Under the pieces are notes generated by a model. The model made no database searches. It saw only the letters and a list, made by a program, of their open reading frames with translations, and was not told the origin of the DNA. Shown here in pieces: positions 8,167-16,645 of a stretch of DNA of 64,000 nt; the stretch's first letter is position 1; each line of letters starts with the position of its first letter. Source of the DNA: CAZCPB01 sp044223975 (lineage in GTDB: Bacteria > Planctomycetota > Phycisphaerae > Phycisphaerales > UBA1924); the NCBI GenBank assembly GCA_044223975.1, contig JBGALI010000007.1:124001-188000 (forward strand), written 5' to 3'. The translations under genes and the position numbers were made by a program.

Positions 8167-9201
8167 TCAGGCCGTCTCCGCGTGTGACGCCGCCGCGAGC
8201 GATCGAAGCGTTTGCGAGGCGGCACCGCTCTTCAGAGCTTCAGCGGCCAGGGTCATCCCCTCGGCGAGCGAACAGGCGGCCGAACCCACGGCCAGCGCCG
8301 CGGCCGCGTTGAAACAGACGATGTCCGCCAGCGGCCCCGGAGCACCGGAGAGCACGTCGCGGGCAATGCGGGCCGCGTCCTCAAGGTCGCGGGCCTGAAG
8401 TTCTTCCAGCGTGGCGCGACGCACGCCGAGCGAAGCCGCGTCCACGATTTCCTCGCGCACTCGCCCGCCTTCGACGTGGGCAAGAGCGGTGGGGGCTGTG
8501 GTCGAGAGCTCGTCCAGGCCGTCCAGACCGTGCGCGACGATGGCACGTTCTGCTCCGAGCGCCGCAAGGGTCTCGGCCACCGGACGCACGAGTGAGCGAG
8601 CGTACACCCCGATCACCTGGCGGCGTGCGCCGGCCGGGTTGGTGAGTGGGCCGAGCAGGTTGAAGATCGTGGGGAATCCCAGAGATTTTCGCACCGGTGC
8701 CGCGTGCCGCATCGCCGGGTGGTGGTGAATCGCAAAGCAGAAGCAGACTCCCGCGTCGCGGAGACAGCGGGCCAGAGCCGCGGGCGGCGCGTCCACGTTC
8801 ACGCCCAGGGCCGCGAGCAATTCCGCCGAGCCCCGCCCGGTGCGGCTCCGGTTGCCGTGCTTGGCGACGCGGACCTGCCCGGGTGCCGCGGCGGCAGCAA
8901 CGATCGCGGCCAGGGTCGACACGTTAAACGTCTTTGGCGCCCCTCCCGTGCCGCAGGTGTCGATGAGCTCGCCGCCGAGCGACGTGTCGACCGGGACAGG
9001 CGTCACGTGCCGCCGCATCGCCCGGGCGCTTCCGACCAGTTCGTCGACGGAGACGGCACGAGACTGGAGGAGCGACAGCAGCGCCGCGATCTGCGCCGGC
9101 TCCACCTGCCCTTGCAAGAGCTGCTCGAAGACGCTCTCGGCGCCGGCAGCGCTCAGCGTGCCTCCGGCAACGAGGGTGTCGAGTGCTTCGCGGATCGTCA
9201 T
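8167..9201 (-). CDS. trpD: Anthranilate phosphoribosyltransferase
   Basis: The 344-residue protein matches TrpD along its length: an N-terminal helical domain, the phosphate-binding CGTGGAPKTFNVST loop, KHGNRS, and the HPAMRHAAPVRKSLGFPTIFNLLGPLTNP segment broken here into its recognisable parts (HPAMRHAAPVRK and FNLLGPLTNP). It transfers phosphoribosyl from PRPP to anthranilate, the second committed step of tryptophan synthesis. No other trp gene is nearby, so it is a stand-alone locus. It has no ribosome-binding site; a TAGCAT box lies exactly 6 nt before the ATG, which suggests a leaderless message. Confidence 0.95.
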   Translation of the reverse strand: MTIREALDTLVAGGTLSAAGAESVFEQLLQGQVEPAQIAALLSLLQSRAVSVDELVGSARAMRRHVTPVPVDTSLGGELIDTCGTGGAPKTFNVSTLAAIVAAAAAPGQVRVAKHGNRSRTGRGSAELLAALGVNVDAPPAALARCLRDAGVCFCFAIHHHPAMRHAAPVRKSLGFPTIFNLLGPLTNPAGARRQVIGVYARSLVRPVAETLAALGAERAIVAHGLDGLDELSTTAPTALAHVEGGRVREEIVDAASLGVRRATLEELQARDLEDAARIARDVLSGAPGPLADIVCFNAAAALAVGSAACSLAEGMTLAAEALKSGAASQTLRSLAAASHAETA

Positions 9202-9207
9202 GGGAGC

Positions 9208-9213
9208 ATGCTA
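9208..9213 (-). promoter_or_regulatory. -10 box of leaderless trpD transcript
   Basis: TAGCAT is followed by 6 nt (GCTCCC) and the trpD ATG. This spacing places the expected transcription start on or next to the start codon. No -35 match is apparent. Confidence 0.5.
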
Positions 9214-9301
9214 CTCGGGCCGGGAGCGTCCGGCGGCCGACCATGCGCGGGAAATGCGAAGGCTTCCCGGACCGCCAGCGAACGTGGCCAGCGCGGAACG
9301 C

Positions 9302-9691
9302 TCACTCTTCCGGGCCGATCTCAAAGAAGCCGGCGTCCACGCGGGCACCCGGCTCGAGGTGAACGCTCGGAGCCCGAAGGTCGCCCCGCCACATCGACCT
9401 CGGCCCGAGCACCACGGGACCGGCGACCACACGCCGGGCGTCCAGTGTTCCGAGAATTTCCATTCCCTCGCCGGCGTGCACGATCCCGGCGCTGATCCAG
9501 CCCTTGCGGTCAACAAAGATGCGCCCGCAGGTCTCGACCCTGGGCGCGTGGTGCGCCTTGCGCACGACGATGTCGCTGACCTTCACGGGCTTGTAGCAGT
9601 GGGGGCAGGTAAGCACCATCGCCTGCATCGCCGCGTTGAAGCCGCGGCGGCAGTGGTAGCACACAACGGCTCTGGTGGCCAATCTCACCAT
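9302..9691 (-). CDS. Zinc-ribbon protein with bactofilin-like repeat domain
   Basis: The 129-residue protein starts with a CxxC...CxxC zinc ribbon (CYHCRRGF and CPHCYKPV) and continues into a short beta-helical, bactofilin-like stretch with regularly spaced hydrophobic and glycine positions (GIVHAGEGMEILGTLDARRV). The start at 9691 is chosen because GGAG lies 7 nt upstream and because the upstream extension is arginine/proline shadow sequence. It follows the bactofilin gene by 40 bp on the same strand, so the two probably form an operon. It may cap, tether or recruit partners to a bactofilin polymer; that is inference from fold and neighbour. Confidence 0.65.
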   Translation of the reverse strand: MVRLATRAVVCYHCRRGFNAAMQAMVLTCPHCYKPVKVSDIVVRKAHHAPRVETCGRIFVDRKGWISAGIVHAGEGMEILGTLDARRVVAGPVVLGPRSMWRGDLRAPSVHLEPGARVDAGFFEIGPEE

Positions 9692-9731
9692 CCAGGCTCT
9701 CCGAGCCAGGACGGGCGCACGGTCGGACGGC

Positions 9732-10283
9732 TTAGACCGCCGCGTCGGCGACCGCGTCCATGGTGCGCTGCTTCCCGATCCCGGCAAGCTTGGCTTCCAG
9801 CCCCGCGAACGCCGCGGCAAGATTGTCCGGTGCGGGGGCGAGCGTCGGAGACGCGATCGCCGGCACCACCACGGTCGGGGTGCCGTTCCGCGACGACGAA
9901 CGGACCGTCCGCACGGTTGCCTCCGGGGCGGCCGTCGCGGCGGTGCGCCCCGCGTCCGGGCCCACGCGGCAGTGTCCCACGAACGATGCGCCCTCGGCGA
10001 CCACAAGGGTCATGGCGCTGATGTCGCCCACCACGCGGGCCTTCCCGTTGAGCTGGACGCGTTCGCGGGCGCTGACGTTGCCCTCGACGACGCCGTCGAT
10101 CATGACCTTGCCGGCGTCGAGCGCCGCCTTGCACACGGCTCCGTCACCGATCTGCAGCTCGCCCTTGGACGTGACCTTGCCCTCGACGCGCCCCAGGATG
10201 CGGGCGGCCGTGTCAAAGGTCAGCTCGCCCTTGATCTGGGTGTCCGGGCCGATGACGGTCATGTTGCTCAATGCCTCGGGCAT
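9732..10283 (-). CDS. Bactofilin family cytoskeletal protein
   Basis: The central part (about residues 8-105) is a bactofilin/DUF583 beta-helix: a string of short repeats such as IGPDTQIKGELTF, ILGRVEGKVTSKGEL and VMIDGVVEGNV. Bactofilins self-assemble without nucleotide into filaments that place envelope enzymes. The C-terminal 75 residues are an Ala/Pro/Thr-rich linker ending in a short amphipathic helix. Two adjacent ATG codons exist; the second (10283) is preferred because AGGAG lies 5 nt upstream. The zinc-ribbon partner is downstream. The product is 183 residues. Confidence 0.85.
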   Translation of the reverse strand: MPEALSNMTVIGPDTQIKGELTFDTAARILGRVEGKVTSKGELQIGDGAVCKAALDAGKVMIDGVVEGNVSARERVQLNGKARVVGDISAMTLVVAEGASFVGHCRVGPDAGRTAATAAPEATVRTVRSSSRNGTPTVVVPAIASPTLAPAPDNLAAAFAGLEAKLAGIGKQRTMDAVADAAV

Positions 10284-10447
10284 CACTCACTCCTCAGGGC
10301 GGTTCGGGGGTCCGAGCCGCAAGCCGCTTGCGTCCAGCACATTGCGACGTGCCGACGCGAAGGGAGTGATCGGCCCGAGGGGGCCTGTTCGGTGAAAAAG
10401 TTGCCGATCGGTGATTCCTGGTCCGGAGGAGGGCTTGCCCGTCGTCC

Positions 10448-10654
10448 TTATGCCCGGACCCCGTGGCGCTCGATCGCGCGGACGATCTTCTCGGCCCGGG
10501 AATCCTCCTCGGCCTGGTGCACCACCAGCACGGCGTGCAAGGCTCCGGGAACCCAGAACATGAGCGTGAGAACCAGGTTCAAAAGGGCCTGCAGCGGCTT
10601 GCCGCACAGAAGGACCGCGACCGGGGGCAACAGGATGGCGAGCAGGTAACGCAT
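10448..10654 (-). CDS. YqaE/Pmp3 family small membrane protein
   Basis: This 68-residue peptide has two hydrophobic segments (about residues 2-18 and 25-46) joined by a tight turn, with the family features LLAILLPPVAVLL, GKPLQALLNLVLTL and WVPGALHAVLVV. Pmp3/YqaE (UPF0057) proteins are small plasma-membrane proteins linked to membrane potential and salt or cold stress. GGAG lies 7 nt before the ATG. The charged C-terminal extension (EEDSRAEKIVRAIERHGVRA) is longer than in the shortest family members. Confidence 0.85.
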   Translation of the reverse strand: MRYLLAILLPPVAVLLCGKPLQALLNLVLTLMFWVPGALHAVLVVHQAEEDSRAEKIVRAIERHGVRA

Positions 10655-10748
10655 GGGTCGACTCCGAAGGGCCGAATGGGGCCCGCTGGAGACTTATTCC
10701 GCGAAGGCGCGGCGAAGTTTCAAGGGATCGCCCGCCTGCAGGCGCCGC

Positions 10749-11747
10749 TCAGAAATCGATCATTACGCGGAGTTGGCTGGGCTCGCGGGCCCGGGCCAGC
10801 AGCGTCGGTCCGTCGGAGAGCCTGCCGCGCGAGGTGATGAGCGGCGCGGTCTCGATCCGGTTCGTCGCGAGCGTCTGGACGCTCTCTGCCATGCTGCCGC
10901 TGGAGGCACCGAGCAGTTCGAGCTCTGCGTCGATCGCGGGACCAAGGTCCGCGCCCGCGGTGTGGGTCGTGCCCGGCGTGGGGAGCGAAATGCCGCGGGA
11001 GCAGAGCACGACCTTGGCGCGCGGGCGTGCCAGGGAAAGGGCAAGACTCGTTCCTCGCGCGGTGCCCGTGCATTCCACGACGATGTCCTGATCGTGCCGG
11101 CGGCCGACCTCGTCGGCGTGGCGGTGCTTGATGCCCCATCGCTCGCAAAGGCCGAACTTGTCGGGCTGCCAACCCAGCAATCGGACCGAGGCGTTCAGGC
11201 GGGCCATCACCTGGGCCGCGAGTAGCGCCCCGACCCCATCTCCAAGGACGGTCACGTAGGGCTTGCCCTCGACGCGGAGGATGTGCGCGGCGTGGAGCGC
11301 TCGGCCCAGGGGCTCCGCGAACGCGGCAGCGTCGTCAGAGACCTGGCGCGGCACCTCAACAAGGTTGGTCACCGGGATCGTGAACCGCTCCGAGAAGCAG
11401 CCATCGCGCCCGAGCAGGCCGAGGACCTGGCGGGAAGCGCAGTGCGACGAAAGCCCTGCGCGGCAGAGATCGCACTTGCCGCACGCCACGTTCGCCGAGC
11501 CGACCACGCGCTTCCCGAGCCACTGCTTGTCCTCCCGCCCGGGGCGCGCGTCGACCTGCTCCACGATGCCAACGAACTGATGTCCCATCACCCCGGAAAA
11601 AACCCGGGCGCCGGTCGCGATGTCAAGGTCGGGCTCTGCGATGGCGGCGCGGACCGGGCGTACCAGCGCGTCCCCCGCGCCGAGCTTCGGCGCAAGTCCC
11701 GCGTCGTCAACGACGATGCCTCCGACGCCCGCCCGGATCGCCTTCAC
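10749..11747 (-). CDS. MDR-family (zinc-type) dehydrogenase lacking a catalytic zinc ligand
   Basis: The 332-residue protein has the medium-chain dehydrogenase layout: a GroES-like N-terminal half, a structural zinc lobe (CGKCDLCRAGLSSHC) and a Rossmann half with VLGDGVGALLA. The catalytic zinc site is altered. Where active relatives have a cysteine in ICGSDL or ICGTDL, this protein reads IAEPDL, and GHEF is GHQF. The His, the structural cysteines and the later Glu (AEPLG) remain. Activity may therefore be zinc-independent or lost. The GTG at 11747 is chosen over an ATG six codons upstream because GGAAGGAG precedes it by 5 nt. Substrate unknown. Confidence 0.75.
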   Translation of the reverse strand: MKAIRAGVGGIVVDDAGLAPKLGAGDALVRPVRAAIAEPDLDIATGARVFSGVMGHQFVGIVEQVDARPGREDKQWLGKRVVGSANVACGKCDLCRAGLSSHCASRQVLGLLGRDGCFSERFTIPVTNLVEVPRQVSDDAAAFAEPLGRALHAAHILRVEGKPYVTVLGDGVGALLAAQVMARLNASVRLLGWQPDKFGLCERWGIKHRHADEVGRRHDQDIVVECTGTARGTSLALSLARPRAKVVLCSRGISLPTPGTTHTAGADLGPAIDAELELLGASSGSMAESVQTLATNRIETAPLITSRGRLSDGPTLLARAREPSQLRVMIDF

Positions 11748-11793
11748 GCAGACTCCTTCCCGCATCGATCATCGGCCGGCCGTCGTCGCCCTG

Positions 11794-12657
11794 CTACTTC
11801 GGGGGCTCGGGCGACTTTTTATCGCCCGTCGCGGGCGTCACGGGTTCTCCCCCCTGCGGTAGACCGGCGGGGCTCGCGCCCTCGGGCTCGTTGGGAGGAC
11901 CGGGAACGAATGGCACGTACTCGAGCGTGGTCTTGTCGCGCCGGAAGACCGGGTAGGTGTACGCCAGACGCGCCGTGAACGGATCGGCCGACTGCTCCAG
12001 CCAGAGGCGCCAGGCCAGTCGATCGAGGCCGAAGTCCTGGCCTGTGAGAATGCGGAGCGACCGCAGGGCGGCGTAGTTCACCGAGAGATTGGAATCGGCC
12101 ATGCTCTTCTGCAACGAGGCGAGCACGCGCGGCTCGGCGTACTGGCCCAGCGCATCGGCCGACTCGGCGCGGACCTCAGGGTCGATCTCCTTGCGATCGT
12201 CGCACTCCTTGATGAGCGGGTCGATGGCGATCGGGTTGTGCACCCGCTGGAGAGCCCGCGCGGCTTCGAGGCGCACAAGCTTGTCGGGGTCCTGGAGCGA
12301 TTTGAGGATGACCGGCACGTGCTCCGGCCCGCCGTGGTTGCCCAGGGCGCGTGTCGCGGCGGTGCGGACACCGGAATCCGGGTCGCTGGCGTTGTCGATG
12401 AAGAGCTTGATGTAGAGCTCTTCACCGGCGAAGGGCTTGTTGGCCAGGATCATCGTGCCGCGGTAGCGCTTGTCGGCGTCGTACTTGTCGATCGCCCACT
12501 CGGCCGCCTGCGAGATGCTGGGCTCCGCGAAGACCTGGAGGAGGCTGGTAGTGCCGGGCTGAACATCGAGCCCCTCGCACGCCGCGAGCCCGGCGAGCGC
12601 GAGCATCGCGCCCAGGAGCGGGAGTGTGGCGAATTTCGCGGGGCGCATCGGGACCAT
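11794..12657 (-). CDS. HEAT-repeat lipoprotein
   Basis: The 287-residue product starts with a lipoprotein signal peptide (hydrophobic LLGAMLALAGLAAC, lipobox LAAC) and continues into about four HEAT-like helical repeats (SDPDSGVRTAATRALGNHG, QDPDKLVRLEAARALQRV, and two more). The tail is Pro/Glu-rich. HEAT lipoproteins usually act as protein-interaction scaffolds; the partner is unknown. The longer open frame upstream is not used: a TATACT box lies 7 nt before the chosen ATG, so the transcript would begin at or near this codon. An in-frame ATG three codons later is an alternative. Confidence 0.75.
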   Translation of the reverse strand: MVPMRPAKFATLPLLGAMLALAGLAACEGLDVQPGTTSLLQVFAEPSISQAAEWAIDKYDADKRYRGTMILANKPFAGEELYIKLFIDNASDPDSGVRTAATRALGNHGGPEHVPVILKSLQDPDKLVRLEAARALQRVHNPIAIDPLIKECDDRKEIDPEVRAESADALGQYAEPRVLASLQKSMADSNLSVNYAALRSLRILTGQDFGLDRLAWRLWLEQSADPFTARLAYTYPVFRRDKTTLEYVPFVPGPPNEPEGASPAGLPQGGEPVTPATGDKKSPEPPK

Positions 12658-12664
12658 GGCGCGG

Positions 12665-12670
12665 AGTATA
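12665..12670 (-). promoter_or_regulatory. -10 box of leaderless HEAT lipoprotein transcript
   Basis: TATACT (five of six consensus positions) is separated by 7 nt from the ATG at 12657. There is no ribosome-binding site. No clear -35 box is visible. Confidence 0.55.
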
Positions 12671-12680
12671 GAGAAACCGT

Positions 12681-13430
12681 TCAGAAGCGGCGCGCCAGCG
12701 GCCCGGGTTCGCCGACACGGGACGAGACCGGCGCCGAGAGAATCTCGGACATCAGGAACGCGCGGCGCCAATCCGGGGCCCTCGTCCCCCACAGCACCGG
12801 CAGGCGGTTCGGCGCGTGCGGTGCGGGTTCCGCGAGGCTCGTCGCCTGACGATGAAGCTCCGGGCGATCGGCCATCTCAGGGACCGCGGGGGGGCGCGGC
12901 TTCGGGGGCGGTGCCGCCTGACGGGGCGGTGCGGGTTGCGGGCGAGCGGTGGGGCGACGCTCCTGTCGGGGCGGACGCTGAGCCGGCATCGGCCGCTGCG
13001 GCGTGCGAACGCTCGGTGCGCGGCTGGCGGGCATTGGAAGCGGCGCCGGCCGTGTGCCGGGTACCGTGGGGCCGCTGCTGCCGGGAACGCGCAGGATGAC
13101 CTGGTCCCCGGGGGACGAGGGGCTCATCGCGCCGCCGGTCCGCTGCCGCTGCTGCTGCATGCGCCGCAATTCCTGGAGCTGCGCGGCCCGCTTGCGCGCC
13201 AACTGCTCAAGGTCCTGCTGGGGCTTGCGCGGGTCCTGCATCATCGGGGCCGCGGGGCTCACGGGCTCGATGTCGCGCCCGGTACGCAGCGCCTCGAGCC
13301 GGCGACGCTCCGCCGCCTGCTGCGCGCGGCGCTTGGCGGCCTGCTCCTGCAGCTTGCCAAAGACGACCCTCATCACCGAACCACCGACGATGATGAGCAC
13401 GATGATGAGGTGAACGAGTTGCTGGTTCAC
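12681..13430 (-). CDS. Membrane-anchored Arg/Gln/Pro-rich protein
   Basis: The protein has one N-terminal membrane helix (LVHLIIVLIIVGGSVMRVVF), then a helical Q/R/A-rich segment with coiled-coil character (about residues 25-110) and a long low-complexity Pro/Arg/Gln region (about 115-190). The final 30 residues return to ordered-looking sequence with RRAFLMSEILSAPVSSR, similar to a short C-terminal motif I associate with planctomycete membrane proteins of unknown role. The GTG at 13430 is preceded by GGAGG with a 5-nt spacer and gives 249 residues. It lies 31 bp downstream of the ABC ATPase gene, so it may share its transcript. Function unknown. Confidence 0.65.
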   Translation of the reverse strand: MNQQLVHLIIVLIIVGGSVMRVVFGKLQEQAAKRRAQQAAERRRLEALRTGRDIEPVSPAAPMMQDPRKPQQDLEQLARKRAAQLQELRRMQQQRQRTGGAMSPSSPGDQVILRVPGSSGPTVPGTRPAPLPMPASRAPSVRTPQRPMPAQRPPRQERRPTARPQPAPPRQAAPPPKPRPPAVPEMADRPELHRQATSLAEPAPHAPNRLPVLWGTRAPDWRRAFLMSEILSAPVSSRVGEPGPLARRF

Positions 13431-13461
13431 ACGAACCTCCGTGCACACGGGCCCCGGCCCG

Positions 13462-14235
13462 TCACGCCGGCACCATCGCGACGCGGCGACCTTCCGAGTC
13501 GAACGCACGGAACGGTACGCCAAAGACCTGCTCGAGGCGCTCCGGCCGAAGGGCCTCGTCGGTGGTCCCTGCCGCGGCCACGGTGCCGGTCCCGTCCAGC
13601 AGGACCACGCGATCGGCGTGGCGGAGCACCGCCGCCAGGTCGTGCAGCACGATCACCACGACGGTCCCGGCACGCGCGACCTCGCCGAGCAGGTCGAGCG
13701 ATCGGCGGGCAAAGAGCGGGTCCATCGCCGAGACGGGCTCGTCCGCAAGGACCGCCCGGGTGGCGCCGGGCGGGCCGGGCAGGTCGAGTTGTGCCAGGGC
13801 GCGAGCCAGCGTGACACGCTGCTGCTGCCCGGCGCTGAGCGTGCCGAAAGGCTCGTCCGCGCGATCCAGCAGCCCGACTCGATCCAGGGCGCGGCACGCC
13901 GCGTCGCTGCCGGAGTCGCCCGCTGCGCTGTACCGCCCCATACGCACCACCGCCAGAGCGCTGAAGGCAAAGCCCACCCGGGATGCCTGCGGCACGTGCA
14001 CGATCCGTCGGGCGCGTTCGGGGGCGGGCATGGCCGCAACGGAGCGTCCGTCCAGCGCGACGTGGCCGGCGCCGGGCTCCAGCAGGCCGGCCGCGATGCG
14101 CAGGAGCGTGGACTTTCCGGCCCCGTTGGGTCCGACGACACAACTGACCGCTCCGCACGGGAAAGAGGCCGAGAGCCCGCGCAACACCGCTGTTCCCGGG
14201 CGGTACGCAAAGTCGATGGCGGCGGCGTCGAGCAT
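13462..14235 (-). CDS. HmuV/FecE-like ABC transporter ATP-binding protein
   Basis: The 257-residue protein has all ABC ATPase motifs: Walker A GPNGAGKS, signature LSAGQQQRV, Walker B VLADEP with catalytic Glu, and the switch histidine in VLHDL. The insertion between signature and Walker B (LPGPPGATRA) and the MGRY segment resemble the FecCD-partner haem or siderophore importers such as HmuV. No permease, binding protein or TonB receptor gene lies nearby, so its partners must be encoded elsewhere. A TAGCAT box sits 8 nt before the ATG at 14235. It is divergent from the gene at 14318. Confidence 0.85.
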   Translation of the reverse strand: MLDAAAIDFAYRPGTAVLRGLSASFPCGAVSCVVGPNGAGKSTLLRIAAGLLEPGAGHVALDGRSVAAMPAPERARRIVHVPQASRVGFAFSALAVVRMGRYSAAGDSGSDAACRALDRVGLLDRADEPFGTLSAGQQQRVTLARALAQLDLPGPPGATRAVLADEPVSAMDPLFARRSLDLLGEVARAGTVVVIVLHDLAAVLRHADRVVLLDGTGTVAAAGTTDEALRPERLEQVFGVPFRAFDSEGRRVAMVPA

Positions 14236-14243
14236 CGGGGCAG

Positions 14244-14249
14244 ATGCTA
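14244..14249 (-). promoter_or_regulatory. -10 box of ABC ATPase transcript
   Basis: TAGCAT on the minus strand lies 8 nt before the ATG, consistent with a leaderless or nearly leaderless message. The plus-strand TATCAT at 14250-14255 directly abuts it and could serve the divergent gene, so the two promoters may compete. Confidence 0.45.
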
Positions 14250-14317
14250 TATCATCGTCCCGTCCGCGGCACGCCGTCCGCATCGGTGGTCGGGCGCGGA
14301 CGATTCCGGAGAACGGC

Positions 14318-15301
14318 ATGGGAACGAGCCAGACGGTCGCGGTGACGGGGGCGAGCGGGTTTGTCGGTCGGTCGGTCGTCCGCGAGTTGCTCTCGCGCGG
14401 ACACTCCGTGCGGTCGCTGGTGCGTGACCGCGCCAAGGCTCGAGAAGTGCTCCCCGCGCCCAGCGATGCACACGCCCTTGTCGCGGGCGACATCTTCGAC
14501 CCCCGCGTCGCGGGCGAGTTGGCGGCGCGATGCACGGCCGTGATTCACCTCATCGGCATCATCCGCGAGCGTCCCCCCGCGACGTTTCAGCGGATGCACG
14601 TGGACGCCACGGCGGCGGTGATCGCGGCCGCCAAGGGCGCGGGAGTGAAGCGGTACCTTCACATGTCTTCTCTTGGCGCCAGCGACAACGGCGGCACGGC
14701 CTACCGCACGACCAAGTATCAGGCCGAGCGGCTCGTGCGGGCCAGCGGGCTGGACTGGACGATCTTCCGACCGGGGATGATCCACGGACCGCATGGCGAG
14801 GCCACCGAGATGTTCGCCGACCTTGTCGCGGGCCATCACCCCCCGTTCTTGTTCATCCCGTACTTCACGCGGTACGAGATCGACACGCGGGTCCCGCTGG
14901 GCTCGGCGACGCCCACGGACCCGAAGGTGGCCCCCGTGTCGGTCACCGATGTGGCCCGCGCGTTCGCCGCGGCGCTCGACCGCCCGGCTTCGATCGGCGA
15001 GGTGTACAACCTCGTCGGGAGCGAGACGCTCACGTGGCCTCAGATGCTCACGCTCTATCGCGACAAGACCAGCGCAGGGAACGAGCGCATCTCGCCGTGG
15101 GGCGTGCCGAGCGAGATCGCGTCCAAGATTGCGTTGGCGGCCTCGAAGATCGGGCTCGGTCACCTGCTTCCGTTCGACGAGGGCATGGCGATCATGGGAG
15201 GGCAGGACTCGACCGGATCGCCCGACAAGGCCACGGCCGATCTGGGCATCGAGTTCGCGCCGTTCAGCACGAGCTTTGCGGAGTACGCCGGCGAGATCTG
15301 A
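14318..15301 (+). CDS. Atypical SDR, NAD(P)-binding (NDUFA9-like)
   Basis: The 327-residue protein opens with the Rossmann motif TGASGFVGRSV and has the atypical/extended SDR pattern HMSSLGASDN and YRTTKYQAE, followed by TIFRPGMIHGP. This is the pattern of the NAD(P)H-binding family that includes the complex I accessory protein NDUFA9 and sugar-nucleotide epimerase relatives; a classical catalytic Tyr-x3-Lys is not cleanly present (YRTTK has the right shape). Substrate unknown. GGAG lies 6 nt before the ATG; a longer upstream frame is antisense to the ABC gene and rejected. It converges on the gene at 15310 with an 8-bp gap. Confidence 0.75.
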   Translation: MGTSQTVAVTGASGFVGRSVVRELLSRGHSVRSLVRDRAKAREVLPAPSDAHALVAGDIFDPRVAGELAARCTAVIHLIGIIRERPPATFQRMHVDATAAVIAAAKGAGVKRYLHMSSLGASDNGGTAYRTTKYQAERLVRASGLDWTIFRPGMIHGPHGEATEMFADLVAGHHPPFLFIPYFTRYEIDTRVPLGSATPTDPKVAPVSVTDVARAFAAALDRPASIGEVYNLVGSETLTWPQMLTLYRDKTSAGNERISPWGVPSEIASKIALAASKIGLGHLLPFDEGMAIMGGQDSTGSPDKATADLGIEFAPFSTSFAEYAGEI

Positions 15302-15309
15302 CGGCCGGT

Positions 15310-16632
15310 CTACTCGACGGGAGCGGGCGGCGGCAGCACCGAGAACGCGACGATCGTGAGCAGCGACGGGTCGCGCTTGTTGGCCGGGCCGATGAGGATC
15401 AGCGGGCGGTCCTGGTTGTTGGTGGCGCGCGGGACGTACGACGCCTCCATCAGCCGCGCGGCCTTGGTCCCGGCGTTGATGTCCGCCGGCATCGCAGAAA
15501 ACATCAGCCCTTCAGGGGTGGTCTGGAAGAATCCCGGCGGGTCGATCAGCGGCGTCTGAGCGGCGGCGATCGAACCCGCCGTCAACGGCATGATCGCGCC
15601 GTCGCGCCACCAGAACGCGGCCATCCGTTGAAGGCCCGGGTGGAAGAACAGAACCGCCTCTTCAGCGCCGACCGGCTCCTTGGCCCCGTCCACCGGCGCG
15701 CAGGGCACGCCCGCGACGGTCTGGTACGCCAGCGTGAGATCGCCGGAGGAACTGAGCACACGGCTCGCCAGGGGCGGACCGAACGACCGCGGTCGCGTGC
15801 CGTCGGCGTTCTTCACGCGCAGGGCGACGATCTCGAGGCCGGAGTTCGAGAGCACCAGCGTGCACACCACACGCCCGCCGGGCGCGATGATGGGGAAGCA
15901 GCAGGAGCCGTCGGGGGGAGCGAAGACGAGGGACGCACCCTCGGGAGTATTGACGACCAGCTCGGAGCGGACCCCTCCCACGGCGCGGTGCGTGTAGGCG
16001 AGCGTGCCGTCGGGCCCGATGACGGCGTGGGCGTTCACGTCCGATCCCTGCACCAGCCACTCCATCTTGGTGCCCGCCCACACGGCGCGCCCGATCCAGC
16101 GAGAGCCGTCCGGTCGCGGCCATTCGACCAGACAGCCCCGGGAGTCGCTGGAGCGCCCGAGGACCACGCCGCGCGGCAGCGGCTCGGCCGGCACGACCTC
16201 GCGCATCGGGGTCTGCTTGAGATTGAAGATGCCGACGCGCGTACCGGGCGAGTGGGTGGCGTCCGGCTGCGCCAGGAGCGTCGGCCACGTCGGCGCGTCC
16301 CCCTGCTCGACGGCGCCGTACTGGCCATCGGGCGAGATCAGGGGGAGCACCTGGCCGTCGTACGGAACGGTCCCCAGCGGCAGCAGCCGGAAGTTGAGCC
16401 GCGATGTCATCGACGCGTTGGAGGGCACCGGGGTCGCGATGGGGCCGTCGGGGAGGCGAGGCTTCTCGGTGGAGGGTGAGGTTGCCGCTCCCGCGCGAGA
16501 CGGCGATGAACGCGAAGGTCGTTCGGTCACACAGCCCGCCAGCAGAAGCGCAGAGCCAAGCAGCAGCAGCACGCCGAGACGCGAGGGGCGAGGCAGGGGC
16601 TCGGGATAGAGGGCCAGGGGAGGCATGGTCAT
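15310..16632 (-). CDS. Lipoprotein with TolB-like propeller features, end of T2SS operon
   Basis: The product (about 440 residues) has a lipoprotein signal (LGVLLLLGSALLLAGC) and then repeated beta-sheet units with SPDGQYGAV and GPDGTLAYTHRA, reminiscent of TolB/WD-type beta-propellers. It has no catalytic motif. It begins 13 bp after the gspD stop and is the last gene of the secretion operon, so a role as a secretin-associated lipoprotein (a pilotin-like or substrate-related factor) is possible but unproven; its size is far above that of known pilotins. Two ATG codons two residues apart are possible starts. Confidence 0.65.
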   Translation of the reverse strand: MTMPPLALYPEPLPRPSRLGVLLLLGSALLLAGCVTERPSRSSPSRAGAATSPSTEKPRLPDGPIATPVPSNASMTSRLNFRLLPLGTVPYDGQVLPLISPDGQYGAVEQGDAPTWPTLLAQPDATHSPGTRVGIFNLKQTPMREVVPAEPLPRGVVLGRSSDSRGCLVEWPRPDGSRWIGRAVWAGTKMEWLVQGSDVNAHAVIGPDGTLAYTHRAVGGVRSELVVNTPEGASLVFAPPDGSCCFPIIAPGGRVVCTLVLSNSGLEIVALRVKNADGTRPRSFGPPLASRVLSSSGDLTLAYQTVAGVPCAPVDGAKEPVGAEEAVLFFHPGLQRMAAFWWRDGAIMPLTAGSIAAAQTPLIDPPGFFQTTPEGLMFSAMPADINAGTKAARLMEASYVPRATNNQDRPLILIGPANKRDPSLLTIVAFSVLPPPAPVE

Positions 16633-16645
16633 GGCGACGGTCTTC

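Noticed and set aside
10733..10744. 12-bp palindrome CGCCTGCAGGCG as a regulatory site
   Set aside because: It lies just beyond the end of the dehydrogenase gene, is short for this GC content and has no promoter context.
11803..11829. Hairpin CGGGCGA/TCGCCCG with a T-rich loop as a terminator
   Set aside because: It lies inside the coding end of the HEAT lipoprotein gene, and the T stretch is in the loop rather than after the stem.
14530..16479. Very long frames antisense or out of frame to real genes, for example 14530-16479, 5989-7719, 27817-29754 and 33219-35183
   Set aside because: They are composition artefacts of high GC, where stop codons are rare. The products are low-complexity, while the other strand encodes conserved proteins with motifs.
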